A stretch of DNA of 64,000 bases from Massilia agri. GTDB lineage: Bacteria; Pseudomonadota; Gammaproteobacteria; Burkholderiales; Burkholderiaceae_D. The notes beneath the pieces were generated by a model, which was not told the DNA's origin, did not search any database, and saw only the letters and a program-made list of their open reading frames with translations. Numbering within the stretch: position 1 is the stretch's first letter; every line of letters begins with the position of its first letter. Positions 10,549 to 19,281 of the stretch are shown piece by piece. The position numbers were made by a program, and so were the translations under genes. The stretch spans positions 106,890 to 170,889 of the forward strand of contig NZ_JANUHA010000011.1 of NCBI RefSeq assembly GCF_024753255.1, given 5' to 3'.

Positions 10549-10590
10549 AGCCGGACAACCCAATAAGCACACCTATTGAGTTATCCGGCT
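10549..10590 (-). terminator. Long hairpin between infC and the inserted gene
   Basis: Two 17-base arms (10549-10565 and 10574-10590) are inverted repeats differing at two positions. Read as minus-strand RNA the two differences become U-G pairs, so the stem is fully paired there, but has two mismatches on the plus strand. It lies between the 3' ends of the convergent genes. There is no T-run, so terminator function is plausible but unproven. Confidence 0.55.
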
Positions 10591-10611
10591 CGGCAATCTG
10601 ACGTCGAAGAA

Positions 10612-11133
10612 TTACTTCTTCTTCTTCGGTGCAACCACCATGATCATCTGGCGACCCTCGAGCTTCGGGAACTGCTCGACCTGGCCGTATTCTTCCAGAT
10701 CGCCACGCAGGCGCTCGAGCATGCGCATACCGATGTCCTGGTGCGCCATTTCGCGGCCGCGGAAACGCAGCGTGATCTTGGTCTTGTCGCCGTCTTCCAG
10801 GAACTTGATGAGGTTGCGCAGCTTGATGCTGTAGTCGCCTTCATCGGTACCCGGGCGGAACTTGACTTCCTTGACCTGGATGATCTTCTGCTTCAGCTTG
10901 GCTTCGTGCGCCTTCTTCTGCTCCGAGTACTTGAACTTGCCGTAGTCCATCAGGCGGCAGACCGGCGGGCTCGCGTTCGGCGCGATCTCGACCAGGTCGA
11001 CGTTCTTTTCCTCGGCCAGGCGGAACGCTTCCGCCAGGCTTACGATGCCCAGCGGTTCGTTTTCCACACCGTTCAGGCGCATTTCGGGATAGGTGATCTC
11101 GCCGTTGATGCGATGCTGTTTGTCAGTAGCTAT
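10612..11133 (-). CDS. infC: Translation initiation factor IF-3 (AUA start)
   Basis: IF-3 binds the 30S subunit and discriminates against non-canonical start codons. All conserved blocks are present ([49 protein letters not shown]). The first in-frame ATG (11082) would remove the conserved N-terminal RINGEI block. Reading upstream gives that block and an ATA codon at 11131-11133 preceded by AAAGGAAACAAA, with no ATG, GTG or TTG in frame. From ATA the protein is 173 residues, near the usual 170-180. E. coli infC uses AUU for autoregulation, so AUA is biologically reasonable. Confidence 0.95.
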   Translation of the reverse strand: MATDKQHRINGEITYPEMRLNGVENEPLGIVSLAEAFRLAEEKNVDLVEIAPNASPPVCRLMDYGKFKYSEQKKAHEAKLKQKIIQVKEVKFRPGTDEGDYSIKLRNLIKFLEDGDKTKITLRFRGREMAHQDIGMRMLERLRGDLEEYGQVEQFPKLEGRQMIMVVAPKKKK

Positions 11134-11139
11134 TTTGTT

Positions 11140-11145
11140 TCCTTT
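11140..11145 (-). promoter_or_regulatory. Shine-Dalgarno of the infC AUA start
   Basis: AAAGGA on the minus strand ends six bases before the ATA at 11131-11133. It is the only good ribosome-binding site near the 5' end of infC and decides the start choice. Confidence 0.7.
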
Positions 11146-11187
11146 GAAAGTATTGAATTTGGCCGGCGCTATTGTCGCAGATTTTGC

Positions 11188-13098
11188 TTACTTCGCCTTG
11201 GCGGCGACCTCGCCCACCAGGCGCTCCACGAGCGCGTCGACGGGCATGACACCCAGGTCGACATTGCCGCGGGCACGCACGGCCACCGTATTCGCTTCGC
11301 GTTCCTTGTCGCCAACAACCAGAATGTACGGCAGTTTTTGGACGGAATGCTCGCGAATTTTATAAGTAATCTTCTCGTTCCGCAAATCAGCGTGAACGCG
11401 CAGGCCTGCCGCGCGCAGCTTGGCCTCGACCTCCTTCACATAATCTGCTTGCGCATCCGAGATATTCAAGACCGCCACCTGCACCGGCGCCAGCCACAGC
11501 GGCAGCGCGCCGGCGTAGTTCTCGATCAGGATGCCGATGAAGCGCTCCATTGAGCCGACGATCGCACGGTGCAGCATGACTGGAACCTTGCGGGTATTGT
11601 CTTCCGCGACATACTCGGCGCCGAGGCGGCCTGGCATCGAGAAGTCGACCTGCATGGTGCCGACCTGCCATGGACGGCCGAGGCTGTCCTTCAGGTGGTA
11701 CTCGATCTTCGGACCGTAGAAGGCGCCCTCGCCCGGCAACTCGGTCCATTCCACGCCGCAGCCGCGCAGGGCCGAACGCAGGGCCTCTTCGGCCTGGTCC
11801 CACACTTCGTCGGAGCCGATGCGGTTTTCCGGACGCAGCGCGATCTTGACGTCGATGTTCTCGAAGCCGAAGTCCTCGTAGACCTTCATCGCCTGGGCGT
11901 GGAAGGCCACGACTTCCGGCGCGATCTGCTCTTCGGTGCAGAACACGTGGCCATCGTCCTGGGTGAAGCCGCGCACGCGCATCAGGCCGTGCAGCGCGCC
12001 CGAGGACTCGTTGCGGTGGCACTGGCCGAACTCGCCGTAGCGCAGCGGCAGGTCGCGGTAGGAACGCAGGCCGGCGTTGTAGATCTGCACGTGGCCCGGG
12101 CAGTTCATCGGCTTCAGCGCATAGGTGCGGCTCTCCGACTCGGTCGTGAACATGTTTTCACGGTAGTTGTCCCAGTGGCCGGTCTTCTGCCACAGGGTGA
12201 CGTCGATGATCTGCGGCGCCTTGACCTCGTTGTAGCCGGTGGTCTGGTAGGTCTTGCGCATGTACTGCTCGACCTGCTGCCAGATGGTCCAGCCCTTCGG
12301 ATGCCAGAAGATCAGGCCCGGGGCCTCGTCCTGGAAGTGGAAGAAGTCCAGCTGCTTGCCGAGCTTGCGGTGGTCGCGCTTTTCGGCCTCTTCCAGCATG
12401 TGCAGGTACTGCTCCTGGTCTTCCTTTTTGGTCCAGGCGGTGCCGTAGACGCGCTGCAGCATCTCGTTCTTCGAGTCGCCGCGCCAGTAGGCGCCGGCCA
12501 GCTTCATCAGCTTGAAGACCTTCAGCTTGCCGGTCGACGGCACGTGGGGACCGCGGCACAGGTCGGTGAAATTGCCTTCCGAATACAGCGACACGTCCTC
12601 GTTCGCCGGGATCGAGGCGATGATCTCGGCCTTGTAGGCTTCGCCGATGGACTTGAAGTAGGCCACGGCCTCGTCGCGCGGCAGCACCTTGCGGGTGACC
12701 GGCTCGTCCTTCTTGGCAAGTTCAGCCATCTTCTTCTCGATCGCCACCAGGTCTTCCGGGGTGAAGGGACGCTTGTACGAGAAGTCATAGTAGAAGCCGT
12801 TCTCGATCACCGGGCCGATGGTGACCTGCGCCTCGGGGAACAGTTCCTTGACGGCGTAGGCCAGCAGGTGGGCGGTCGAGTGGCGGATGACATCCAGGCC
12901 TTCCGGATCCTTGTCGGTCACGATGGCGAGGTCGGCGTCGGACTCGATCAGGAAGGAAGTGTCGACCACCTTGCCGTTGACCTTCCCGGCGAGTGCGGCC
13001 TTGGCCAGGCTCGGCGCGATGTTCTGGGCCACCTGGGCGACCGTGACGGGACCGTCGAACTGACGGCTGGAACCATCTGGAAGTCGAACGTTAAGCAT
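11188..13098 (-). CDS. thrS: Threonyl-tRNA synthetase
   Basis: This 636-residue protein is full length for ThrRS. In order it has an N-terminal TGS domain (residues 1-61) and an editing domain with the HSTAHL zinc/editing motif near residue 74. The class II catalytic core follows, with motif 2 ([20 protein letters not shown]) and motif 3 ([17 protein letters not shown]). The anticodon-binding domain covers the last 110 or so residues. The ATG at 13098 begins [10 protein letters not shown]. infC follows after 54 bp. A terminator and tRNA-Val lie upstream. No leader operator like that of E. coli thrS was recognised. Confidence 0.98.
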   Translation of the reverse strand: MLNVRLPDGSSRQFDGPVTVAQVAQNIAPSLAKAALAGKVNGKVVDTSFLIESDADLAIVTDKDPEGLDVIRHSTAHLLAYAVKELFPEAQVTIGPVIENGFYYDFSYKRPFTPEDLVAIEKKMAELAKKDEPVTRKVLPRDEAVAYFKSIGEAYKAEIIASIPANEDVSLYSEGNFTDLCRGPHVPSTGKLKVFKLMKLAGAYWRGDSKNEMLQRVYGTAWTKKEDQEQYLHMLEEAEKRDHRKLGKQLDFFHFQDEAPGLIFWHPKGWTIWQQVEQYMRKTYQTTGYNEVKAPQIIDVTLWQKTGHWDNYRENMFTTESESRTYALKPMNCPGHVQIYNAGLRSYRDLPLRYGEFGQCHRNESSGALHGLMRVRGFTQDDGHVFCTEEQIAPEVVAFHAQAMKVYEDFGFENIDVKIALRPENRIGSDEVWDQAEEALRSALRGCGVEWTELPGEGAFYGPKIEYHLKDSLGRPWQVGTMQVDFSMPGRLGAEYVAEDNTRKVPVMLHRAIVGSMERFIGILIENYAGALPLWLAPVQVAVLNISDAQADYVKEVEAKLRAAGLRVHADLRNEKITYKIREHSVQKLPYILVVGDKEREANTVAVRARGNVDLGVMPVDALVERLVGEVAAKAK

Positions 13099-13167
13099 TG
13101 CTGTTCTCCAATGTGGCGCAGCGCGCCGTTAAATATTGAAACTATTGAAAGCCGAATTCTCGAGACG

Positions 13168-13191
13168 AAAAAAAACGCGCACCAGGCGCGT
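13168..13191 (-). terminator. Terminator between tRNA-Val and thrS
   Basis: On the minus strand ACGCGC and GCGCGT pair around CTGGT and are followed by seven T. It would end the tRNA transcript before thrS. The plus-strand version is followed by TTTTC and may work in both directions. Confidence 0.8.
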
Positions 13192-13331
13192 TTTCTTCAG
13201 TGTTGTCGAGCTTCTTTGGACAAAAGACCACCGTACCGCGTCTAGCGATTCCCCCACAACATAGTCGTAGTTCGCGGTGTCATAACCGTCGGTGCCTTTC
13301 TCGCTCTTACCTGGGTACTGCTTGTGTGATC

Positions 13332-13408
13332 TGGTGGGCGGTGCAGAATTCGAATCTGCGACCCCTTGGATGTCGACCAAGTATTCTAACCAGCTGAACT
13401 AACCGCCC
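13332..13408 (-). tRNA. tRNA-Val (anticodon GAC)
   Basis: The 77-nt gene folds as a normal cloverleaf: acceptor GGGCGGT/ACCGCCC, D arm GTTC/GAAT, anticodon stem CTTGG/CCAAG, T arm GCAGA/TCTGC with TTCGAAT, and an encoded CCA. The loop TCGACAT gives anticodon GAC for valine. Position 33 reads C instead of the nearly universal U. The gene lies 234 bp upstream of thrS on the same strand, with a terminator between. Confidence 0.9.
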
Positions 13409-13518
13409 GATTCCCGCATTATAAGGAGCGCACCGCGCTTAAGCAAGGCTTGTCCCGGAAAAAGTTTCCTGGCGAGCCTGCCAGGATCGCTTCGACGGCT
13501 TTGATTTACACTATCGGC

Positions 13519-14448
13519 ATGTCAAGCCAACAAGCCGAACCCACCACCGAACACCTGCACGCCCACCTCGACGGCGATGCGCAACATGCCCACACCATCG
13601 AGGGGCGCAGCCAATTGGCGCTCGGCGTGGCGCTCGGCATGACCCTGCTGTTCGCCGTCATCGAAGTCGTCACCGGCTTCATCTCGAACTCGCTGGCCCT
13701 GATCTCCGACGCCGGGCACATGGTGACCGACGCCGCCGCCCTGGGCCTGGCCCTGATGGCCCAGGCCATCGCCAGCCGCCCGCCTTCGCACCGCCACTCC
13801 TTCGGCTTCGTGCGCGCCGAGGCCCTGGCCGCCTTCGTCAACAGCCTGGCCATGCTGGCGCTGGTCGCCTGGATCGTGTGGGAAGCCGTGCAGCGCCTGA
13901 TGCACCCCGAAGCGGTGCAGGGTGGCGTGGTGCTGGTGGTCGCCGCGATCGGCGCCTGCATCAACCTGCTGGTCGCCTGGGTGCTGTCGCGCGACAACGC
14001 CAGCATCAACACCCGGGCCGCCCTGGTGAACGTGATGGGCGACCTGCTCGGCTCCCTGGCGGCGATCGCCTCCGGCGCCATCATCTATTTCACCGGCTGG
14101 GTACGGGTCGACCCGATCCTGTCGATCTTCGTGGCGCTGCTGATCCTGCGCTCGACCAGCGGCATCCTGCGCGAGTCCTACCACTTCCTGATGGAAGGCG
14201 TGCCGGCCGGGATCGACTACCTGGAGGTCGGCGCCAGCCTGAAGGCCGTGGACGGCGTGCTCGACGTGCACGACCTGCACGTGTGGGACATGTCGCCCGG
14301 CCACCCTGCCCTGATCGGCCACCTCGAGATCGCCAGCCTGGAACAGTGGCCGGCCGTGCTCGCCGCGGTGCGCGCCATGCTGCGCGAGAAGCATGGCATC
14401 GACCACGTGACCCTGCAGCCGGAAGCCGCCGGCGGCAAGTCCCTGTAA
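13519..14448 (+). CDS. Cation diffusion facilitator metal exporter (CzcD/ZitB-like)
   Basis: This 309-residue inner-membrane protein has about six TM helices, a His-rich N-terminus (EHLHAHLDGDAQHAH) and a C-terminal cytoplasmic domain (LDVHDLHVWDMSPGHPAL). CDF proteins exchange Zn2+ or similar divalent metals for protons. The TM2 site is the classic HxxxD (SDAGHMVTD). The TM5 site reads NVMGD where zinc exporters usually have HxxxD, so metal preference may differ. The start is the ATG at 13519; the TTG at 13450 would add an untypical leader. No metalloregulator is adjacent. Confidence 0.92.
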   Translation: MSSQQAEPTTEHLHAHLDGDAQHAHTIEGRSQLALGVALGMTLLFAVIEVVTGFISNSLALISDAGHMVTDAAALGLALMAQAIASRPPSHRHSFGFVRAEALAAFVNSLAMLALVAWIVWEAVQRLMHPEAVQGGVVLVVAAIGACINLLVAWVLSRDNASINTRAALVNVMGDLLGSLAAIASGAIIYFTGWVRVDPILSIFVALLILRSTSGILRESYHFLMEGVPAGIDYLEVGASLKAVDGVLDVHDLHVWDMSPGHPALIGHLEIASLEQWPAVLAAVRAMLREKHGIDHVTLQPEAAGGKSL

Positions 14449-14518
14449 GCGGCGTCTTACCCGGCGCGAGCCCGCACGCCGATAGCGCAGGCTTGTTCCG
14501 CTCTCGCATAATCCACCC

Positions 14519-15478
14519 ATGGATTGCGCACGCACCGTTTTCGACACCCTCATCATCGGCGGCGGCCCGGCCGGCCTCACGGCCGGGGTCTACCTGCGCC
14601 GCTTCACGCGCCACATCGCCCTGGTCGACAAGGGCAACAGCCGCCTGTCCTGGATTCCCGTCTCGCACAACTACCCCGGCTTCCCGGACGGGGTCAATGG
14701 CGTGCAGCTGCTGGAAAACCTGCGCGCCCAGCTGGCCAACTACGGCGGCAGCGTGATGCCGGGCGAAATCACCAGCCTGCGCCTGGAGGACGGCATCTTC
14801 GTGGGCGACTACGCGCCCATGGACGGCGGCGAGCCCTGCCAGATCCGCGCCCACACCGTCCTGCTGGCGACCGGCGTGGCCGACGCCGGCATGCCGGTCG
14901 AGCGCTGGGACGAGGCGGTGCGCTGCGGCGCCGTGCGCCTGTGCCCGGTGTGCGACGGCTGGGACGTGATCGACAAGCGCATCGGCGTGGTGACTTCCGA
15001 CATCAACCCGGTCGGCCACGCCCTCTTCATGCGCACCTTCAGCGCCGACGTGCTGCTGTTCGAGCGCGGCCCGGTCTCCACGCTCAACGACGAGGAGCGC
15101 CAGCAGCTGGCCGCAGCCCAGGTCCGCCTCATCGAGTCGCCCCTCGTGGGCGTGACGATGAGCGACGACATGAAGCCGATCCTGCACACCAAGGATGGCG
15201 AAGACTACCCTTGCGACGTGTTCTACCCCATGCTGGGCGAGAACGCGCGCTCGGACCTGGCAAGCAGCCTGGGCGCCGAGACCGTCGAGTGCAGCAAGCT
15301 GCTGGTGGACGACCACTGCCGCACGCAGGTGCCGGGCCTGTTCGCCGTCGGCGACGTCACGCGCGGCCTGAACCAGATCGCGGTGGCCACCGGCCAGGCG
15401 GCGCTGGCCGCAACGACCATCCACAACACCCTGCCCTGGGCGCTGCGGCCGGCGAAGGAATCGGCGGCCGGGGCGTAG
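14519..15478 (+). CDS. Thioredoxin-reductase-like FAD oxidoreductase
   Basis: This 319-residue protein has an N-terminal FAD dinucleotide fold (IIGGGPAGLTAGVYLRR), a CPVCDG motif at the TrxR redox-disulfide position (CATCDG in E. coli TrxB) and a C-terminal FAD motif (GLFAVGDVTRGLNQIAVATGQAA). The second Rossmann motif expected for NADPH (GxGxxA) is not recognisable: the segment reads GVVTSDINPVGHA. It may use another electron donor or a variant site. It is followed by a GH1-like gene after 80 bp, in the same direction. Thioredoxin itself is not encoded nearby. Confidence 0.85.
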   Translation: MDCARTVFDTLIIGGGPAGLTAGVYLRRFTRHIALVDKGNSRLSWIPVSHNYPGFPDGVNGVQLLENLRAQLANYGGSVMPGEITSLRLEDGIFVGDYAPMDGGEPCQIRAHTVLLATGVADAGMPVERWDEAVRCGAVRLCPVCDGWDVIDKRIGVVTSDINPVGHALFMRTFSADVLLFERGPVSTLNDEERQQLAAAQVRLIESPLVGVTMSDDMKPILHTKDGEDYPCDVFYPMLGENARSDLASSLGAETVECSKLLVDDHCRTQVPGLFAVGDVTRGLNQIAVATGQAALAATTIHNTLPWALRPAKESAAGA

Positions 15479-15558
15479 CAGGCATGCGCCGCGCGGCGCG
15501 GCCGTCGCCCCAAGGGTATGATCGGGACAAGGCAAACCCGGCATGCACAGGAGACGAC

Positions 15559-16866
15559 ATGGCTCCCAGCCACCCCGGCTTCATCTTCGCCACCGGCATC
15601 GAAAGCAGCATCCCGACCATCGAGGGCGGCCGGGTGCGCATGGACGAGATGGAAAAATGCGGCCACTACCGTCACTGGCGCCGTGACTTCGACCTGGTGC
15701 AGGAGATCGGCATCCGTTTTCTGCGCTATGGCCCGCCCCTGCACACGACGCTCGTCGGCGCTGGGCGCTACGACTGGTCCTTCGCCGACGAGACTTTTCC
15801 GGAGCTGCGCCGGCGCGGCCTGGTCGCCATCGTCGACCTCTGCCATTTTGGCCTGCCCGACTTCCTCGGCGACTTCCAGAACCCCGACTTCCCCGCCCTG
15901 TTCGCCGACTATGCGCGCGCCTTTGCGCTGCGCTATCCCTGGATCCAGCTCTATACCCCGGTCAACGAGATGTCGATCTGCGCGCTGTTTTCTAGCCTGT
16001 ACGGCTGGTGGAACGAACAGCAGCGCAGCGACCGTGCCTTCGTCACGGCACTCAAGCACCTGGTCAAGGCCAACCTGCTCGCGATGCGCGCCATCCTCGA
16101 AATACGGCCGGACGCCCTGTTCATCCAGAGCGAATCGACGGAGTACTTTCATGCCACCACGCCGGAAGCGATCGGGCCGGCCGAAATGATGAAGGCGCGA
16201 CGTTTCCTGTCGCTCGATCTGAACTATGGCCGCCGCGTGGACTCGACCATGTACGAATACCTGATGGATAACGGCATGCAGCGGGAGGAATACCACTTTT
16301 TCCTGGACAACAACCTGAAGCACCGATGCATCATGGGGAACGACTATTACCAGACCAACGAGCACCTGGTCGAGGCGAGCGGGGAGACCACGGAATCCGG
16401 CGAAATTTTTGGTTACGCAGTCATTACCCACCAGTACTACAATCGCTATCTCCTCCCGGTGATGCACACGGAGACCAATCTGTGCCAGGGCCCCATGGGG
16501 GACGAAGCCGTCAAATGGCTGCGCAAGGAATGGGCCAACGTCTTGCGGGTACGGAACAACGGCGTGCCCCTGGTCGGCTTCACCTGGTACTCGCTCACCG
16601 ACCAGGTCGACTGGGATACCGCCCTACGCGAGAACAAGGGAACCGTGAATGCATTGGGATTGGCCGACCTGGACCGCAATATCCGGCCTGTGGGGCACGC
16701 CTACCGCGACCTGATCCGCGACTGGACCGAAGTGTTGCCGACCCAGAGCATGTGCCTGCAGGTACCACTGGCGCTGGACAAGGACTACCCCGACTATTCC
16801 GCCCCTATCCCGCCGTGGCGATCCGATGCGGGGGACGCCTCGGGCGCGACACGCAACATCGAGTAG
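15559..16866 (+). CDS. Glycoside hydrolase family 1-like protein
   Basis: This 435-residue protein has no signal peptide, so it should be cytoplasmic. It has a (beta/alpha)8 GH1-like layout. The putative acid/base Glu is in YTPVNEMSICA (GH1 usually T-x-NEP) and the nucleophile Glu is in MHTETN (GH1 usually I-TENG). The start of the family, normally a W-G-x-A-T-A block, is replaced by FIFATGIESS. It therefore belongs to a divergent branch usually annotated as beta-glucosidase. The ATG at 15559 follows AGGAGA. The substrate is unknown. The reading frame stays open upstream through the flavoprotein gene, but that part is a shadow. Confidence 0.8.
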   Translation: MAPSHPGFIFATGIESSIPTIEGGRVRMDEMEKCGHYRHWRRDFDLVQEIGIRFLRYGPPLHTTLVGAGRYDWSFADETFPELRRRGLVAIVDLCHFGLPDFLGDFQNPDFPALFADYARAFALRYPWIQLYTPVNEMSICALFSSLYGWWNEQQRSDRAFVTALKHLVKANLLAMRAILEIRPDALFIQSESTEYFHATTPEAIGPAEMMKARRFLSLDLNYGRRVDSTMYEYLMDNGMQREEYHFFLDNNLKHRCIMGNDYYQTNEHLVEASGETTESGEIFGYAVITHQYYNRYLLPVMHTETNLCQGPMGDEAVKWLRKEWANVLRVRNNGVPLVGFTWYSLTDQVDWDTALRENKGTVNALGLADLDRNIRPVGHAYRDLIRDWTEVLPTQSMCLQVPLALDKDYPDYSAPIPPWRSDAGDASGATRNIE

Positions 16867-16875
16867 GACGGCAGT

Positions 16876-17688
16876 TCAGGCCGGGCCACCACCATGACGT
16901 CCTTCCAGCCAGGCCTGGCCGAAGCGAACGATGTCGTTCGCGTCGATCAGGCGCGCCGCGGCGCGGCCCACCATCCCCTCCCGGTGCCGGCCCAGCGCGA
17001 GATAGTCGCGCGCAGCCCGTTCGACCGCGTCCGGCCCCTCTGGCCCGGCATACTCGTCCAGGATGCCGTTCGAGTCCCAATCGCTTGCCGTCACCCAGCG
17101 GCGCTCGCCGTCGACCAGCAAGGGCATGGAATACACCACCCGGCGTTTGCCGGGAATGCGCGCGACGGCTTCGGCATAGTGCAGCACCGTGACCGCGTCA
17201 GGACCGGCACCGATCGACAGGACCTTGCCGCCCTTGTGCAGCAGGCGTTCGAGCGGCGAACCCGGCCCGTATGCGCTGCCCATGCGATGGGGTGCGACCA
17301 GCCAGGCCGCATCGGGCCCGATAGCGGCCATCGACGCATCGGGGTGCGGGCTGCGCCGGCAGTCCGGGTGCTTGCGGATGAATTCATTGAATGCGCCGAA
17401 ACCGGGATAGGACGGGGCGTGTTCCGGGTCGAAGGCCGGCCAGGAATCGCGCACGGCATCCGGCACCGTGGCCCATCCCAGTGTCTCCTCGTAGGGAGAG
17501 TCGCGCCAGGAAACGAAGGCCATCAGGTTGCCGGCCGCGCCAATGCAGGCGAGGATGGCCTCGAGGAGGCTTGCAGGGCCGTCCCCCAGCGGGCCCACGG
17601 CGCGCAGGGAAACGTGCGTCATGACCGTGTCCCCGGACGCCAGCCCAAGCTCGCTCAGCTGCCGCTCCAGGTCCCGGGAGCCCGACAT
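16876..17688 (-). CDS. AAC(3)-type aminoglycoside N-acetyltransferase
   Basis: This 270-residue protein matches AAC(3) enzymes, which acetylate the 3-amino group of 2-deoxystreptamine aminoglycosides with acetyl-CoA. Visible family blocks are VMTHVSLRAVG near residue 22, RSPHPDASMAAIGP near 110, AYGPGSPLERLLHKGGKVL near 140 and a VTVLHYAEA stretch near 167. Its base composition matches the genome and no mobile element is nearby, so it looks like a chromosomal housekeeping member rather than an acquired resistance cassette. Some family members act on other amines, so resistance is not certain. It is convergent with the GH1-like gene. Confidence 0.87.
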   Translation of the reverse strand: MSGSRDLERQLSELGLASGDTVMTHVSLRAVGPLGDGPASLLEAILACIGAAGNLMAFVSWRDSPYEETLGWATVPDAVRDSWPAFDPEHAPSYPGFGAFNEFIRKHPDCRRSPHPDASMAAIGPDAAWLVAPHRMGSAYGPGSPLERLLHKGGKVLSIGAGPDAVTVLHYAEAVARIPGKRRVVYSMPLLVDGERRWVTASDWDSNGILDEYAGPEGPDAVERAARDYLALGRHREGMVGRAAARLIDANDIVRFGQAWLEGRHGGGPA

Positions 17689-17704
17689 GGGCGCGTCCGC
17701 CAGC

Positions 17705-18337
17705 TCAGCCCTGTCCGGACGCCAGTGCGATGCGGCGGCGGATGCGCTGTGCTTCCTGCGCGTCGCCCGCCGCCTCGGCGCGCCTGGCCTGCACGCCCAG
17801 CCAGGCCAGCAGCGGACGGCGCCAGCCCTGGTTCGAGGCCGTCTCGATGGCCCGGGTGATGTCCTCGGGCGTGATGCGTCCGGCCTTGAAGGCGGCGCCG
17901 GCCGCCACCAGGCGCGCCAGCGGATCCGTCACGGCCGCGACCTGGGCGCCGGCCAGCACGGGGCGGTGCTGCTCCGGCAGCTGCGCCGCGTTCACGTTCT
18001 GCCAGCGGCCATAGAGATACTCGGCGTAGGCCCGCTGTTCCGGCGTGGCTTCCTGCGCCAGCGCCGCATAGCCCGGGCAGTCGTCGAAATCGAGGCTGGC
18101 CACGCGCGCGGCGCAGCGCACCAGCTCGACCTGGGCCACGTAGTCGGGGCGGCCGGTGGCCGTGGTGGCCTGGCGCGCACTGCGGAAACCCGCGTCGGCG
18201 GCCGCCGTGTGGCCTTTCAGGTAGTCGTCGACCGACCCGTCGAGAGACCCCTTGGCATCGAGCTGCCAGTCGGGCGGGAGCGGCTTGCTGGAACAGGCGG
18301 CGAGCAAGGCAAGCGCGAGGATGGCGACGATTCTCAT
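17705..18337 (-). CDS. Predicted lipoprotein linked to MCE transport genes
   Basis: This 210-residue protein starts at the ATG at 18337, which overlaps the MCE gene stop as ATGA. A short signal peptide ends in a lipobox LLAAC, so it should be lipid-anchored. The rest is helical and Ala-rich with TPR-like spacing (YAEYLYGRW, AARVASLDFDDC) but no domain I can name. Context suggests an accessory lipoprotein of the MCE/MlaE transport system. The first in-frame start, at 18376, would spoil the signal peptide. Confidence 0.75.
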   Translation of the reverse strand: MRIVAILALALLAACSSKPLPPDWQLDAKGSLDGSVDDYLKGHTAAADAGFRSARQATTATGRPDYVAQVELVRCAARVASLDFDDCPGYAALAQEATPEQRAYAEYLYGRWQNVNAAQLPEQHRPVLAGAQVAAVTDPLARLVAAGAAFKAGRITPEDITRAIETASNQGWRRPLLAWLGVQARRAEAAGDAQEAQRIRRRIALASGQG

Positions 18338-19266
18338 GGCAGCTTGATCTCCTGGTTGCTGCGGGCGAAGGGCCACTTGCGGTTGATCTCGTCGACCAGG
18401 CGGTTCACCTTGCGCAGGCTGGCGTCGACTTCACCGCGCAGCGCGCCCAGGTCTTGCGTGGCGACGCGCGCATTGGCGCCGACGGCCTGGGCCTCGACCA
18501 GCACGGCGTCGACCTTCTTGAGCGTATTGCTGGCGTCCTGCAGCACGGTGTTGAGCTGGCGGACCGCGGCCTGGGCGTCGTCCATCACCCCCTCCTTGCC
18601 GTAGACGCGCCGCTCGGTCTTGTCGAGCAGCGAATTGATGCGGTCGAGCGCCTCGCGCAGCTTGCGCGCCTCCACGTCGCTGCCCATTATGCCGCCCAGC
18701 ACGCCGGCCGGGCCGGACATGCGGCCGGTCACGGCGTTGATGTTGGCCAGGCTGGCGTTGATGTCCGAGTCGGTCGCCGTCATGGTCTCGAGGTTTTCCA
18801 GCAGCGAGCGGGCGGTGGCGACGATGCGCGGGATCTCGGCGGTGGCGTCGCCGCGCAGCACGGAGCGCACGGCGCCCGCCGGCAGCGGCGGATCGTTGAG
18901 CAGGCCAGTGAAGGCGCGCAGGCGGGTCTCGCCGACGATGCTCGATTCCAAGGTGAACACGCTCGAGGTGCGCAGCCATTTCGCATCCTTGCTCTGCACG
19001 TCGACCAGGATGCGCACCTTGCCTTCGGGCGAGAGCTCAACCTGGCTCACGCGCCCGATCGGGAAACCGGCGAAGGTCATGTCCATGCCGGGAATGACGC
19101 CGGAGGAGTCGTCGGTCTCCAGCACCAGGCGCTGGGTCGGCTCGAACACGCCGCGCGCATGCATCACGTAGCCGATGAAGGAGACGACCAGGATGCCGAT
19201 CGCCACCAGGAGGATCATCGCTTTGAGTTCGACGTGTTTCGGTTCGTCCGGCAAGGGTTCGGTCAT
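18334..19266 (-). CDS. MCE/MlaD-family substrate-binding protein
   Basis: This 310-residue protein has one N-terminal TM helix (about residues 15-36), an MCE beta-barrel domain at about 45-125 (GVIPGMDMTFAGFPIGRVSQ) and a long C-terminal coiled coil. Such proteins form hexameric periplasmic rings that carry lipids between membranes with an ABC transporter. It lies 15 bp downstream of the MlaE-like permease and its stop overlaps the lipoprotein start. This argues for one operon of permease, MCE protein and lipoprotein. Confidence 0.88.
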   Translation of the reverse strand: MTEPLPDEPKHVELKAMILLVAIGILVVSFIGYVMHARGVFEPTQRLVLETDDSSGVIPGMDMTFAGFPIGRVSQVELSPEGKVRILVDVQSKDAKWLRTSSVFTLESSIVGETRLRAFTGLLNDPPLPAGAVRSVLRGDATAEIPRIVATARSLLENLETMTATDSDINASLANINAVTGRMSGPAGVLGGIMGSDVEARKLREALDRINSLLDKTERRVYGKEGVMDDAQAAVRQLNTVLQDASNTLKKVDAVLVEAQAVGANARVATQDLGALRGEVDASLRKVNRLVDEINRKWPFARSNQEIKLP

Positions 19267-19281
19267 GACTTCCTGTTCTTC

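Noticed and set aside
14524..15558. Upstream half of a 780-codon frame joined to the GH1-like gene
   Set aside because: It overlaps the flavoprotein gene in another frame and is Arg/Gly/Pro-rich. A proper ATG with AGGAGA lies at 15559.
16876..17688. Acquired aminoglycoside-resistance cassette
   Set aside because: No integron, insertion sequence or composition change surrounds the AAC(3)-type gene, so it looks chromosomal.
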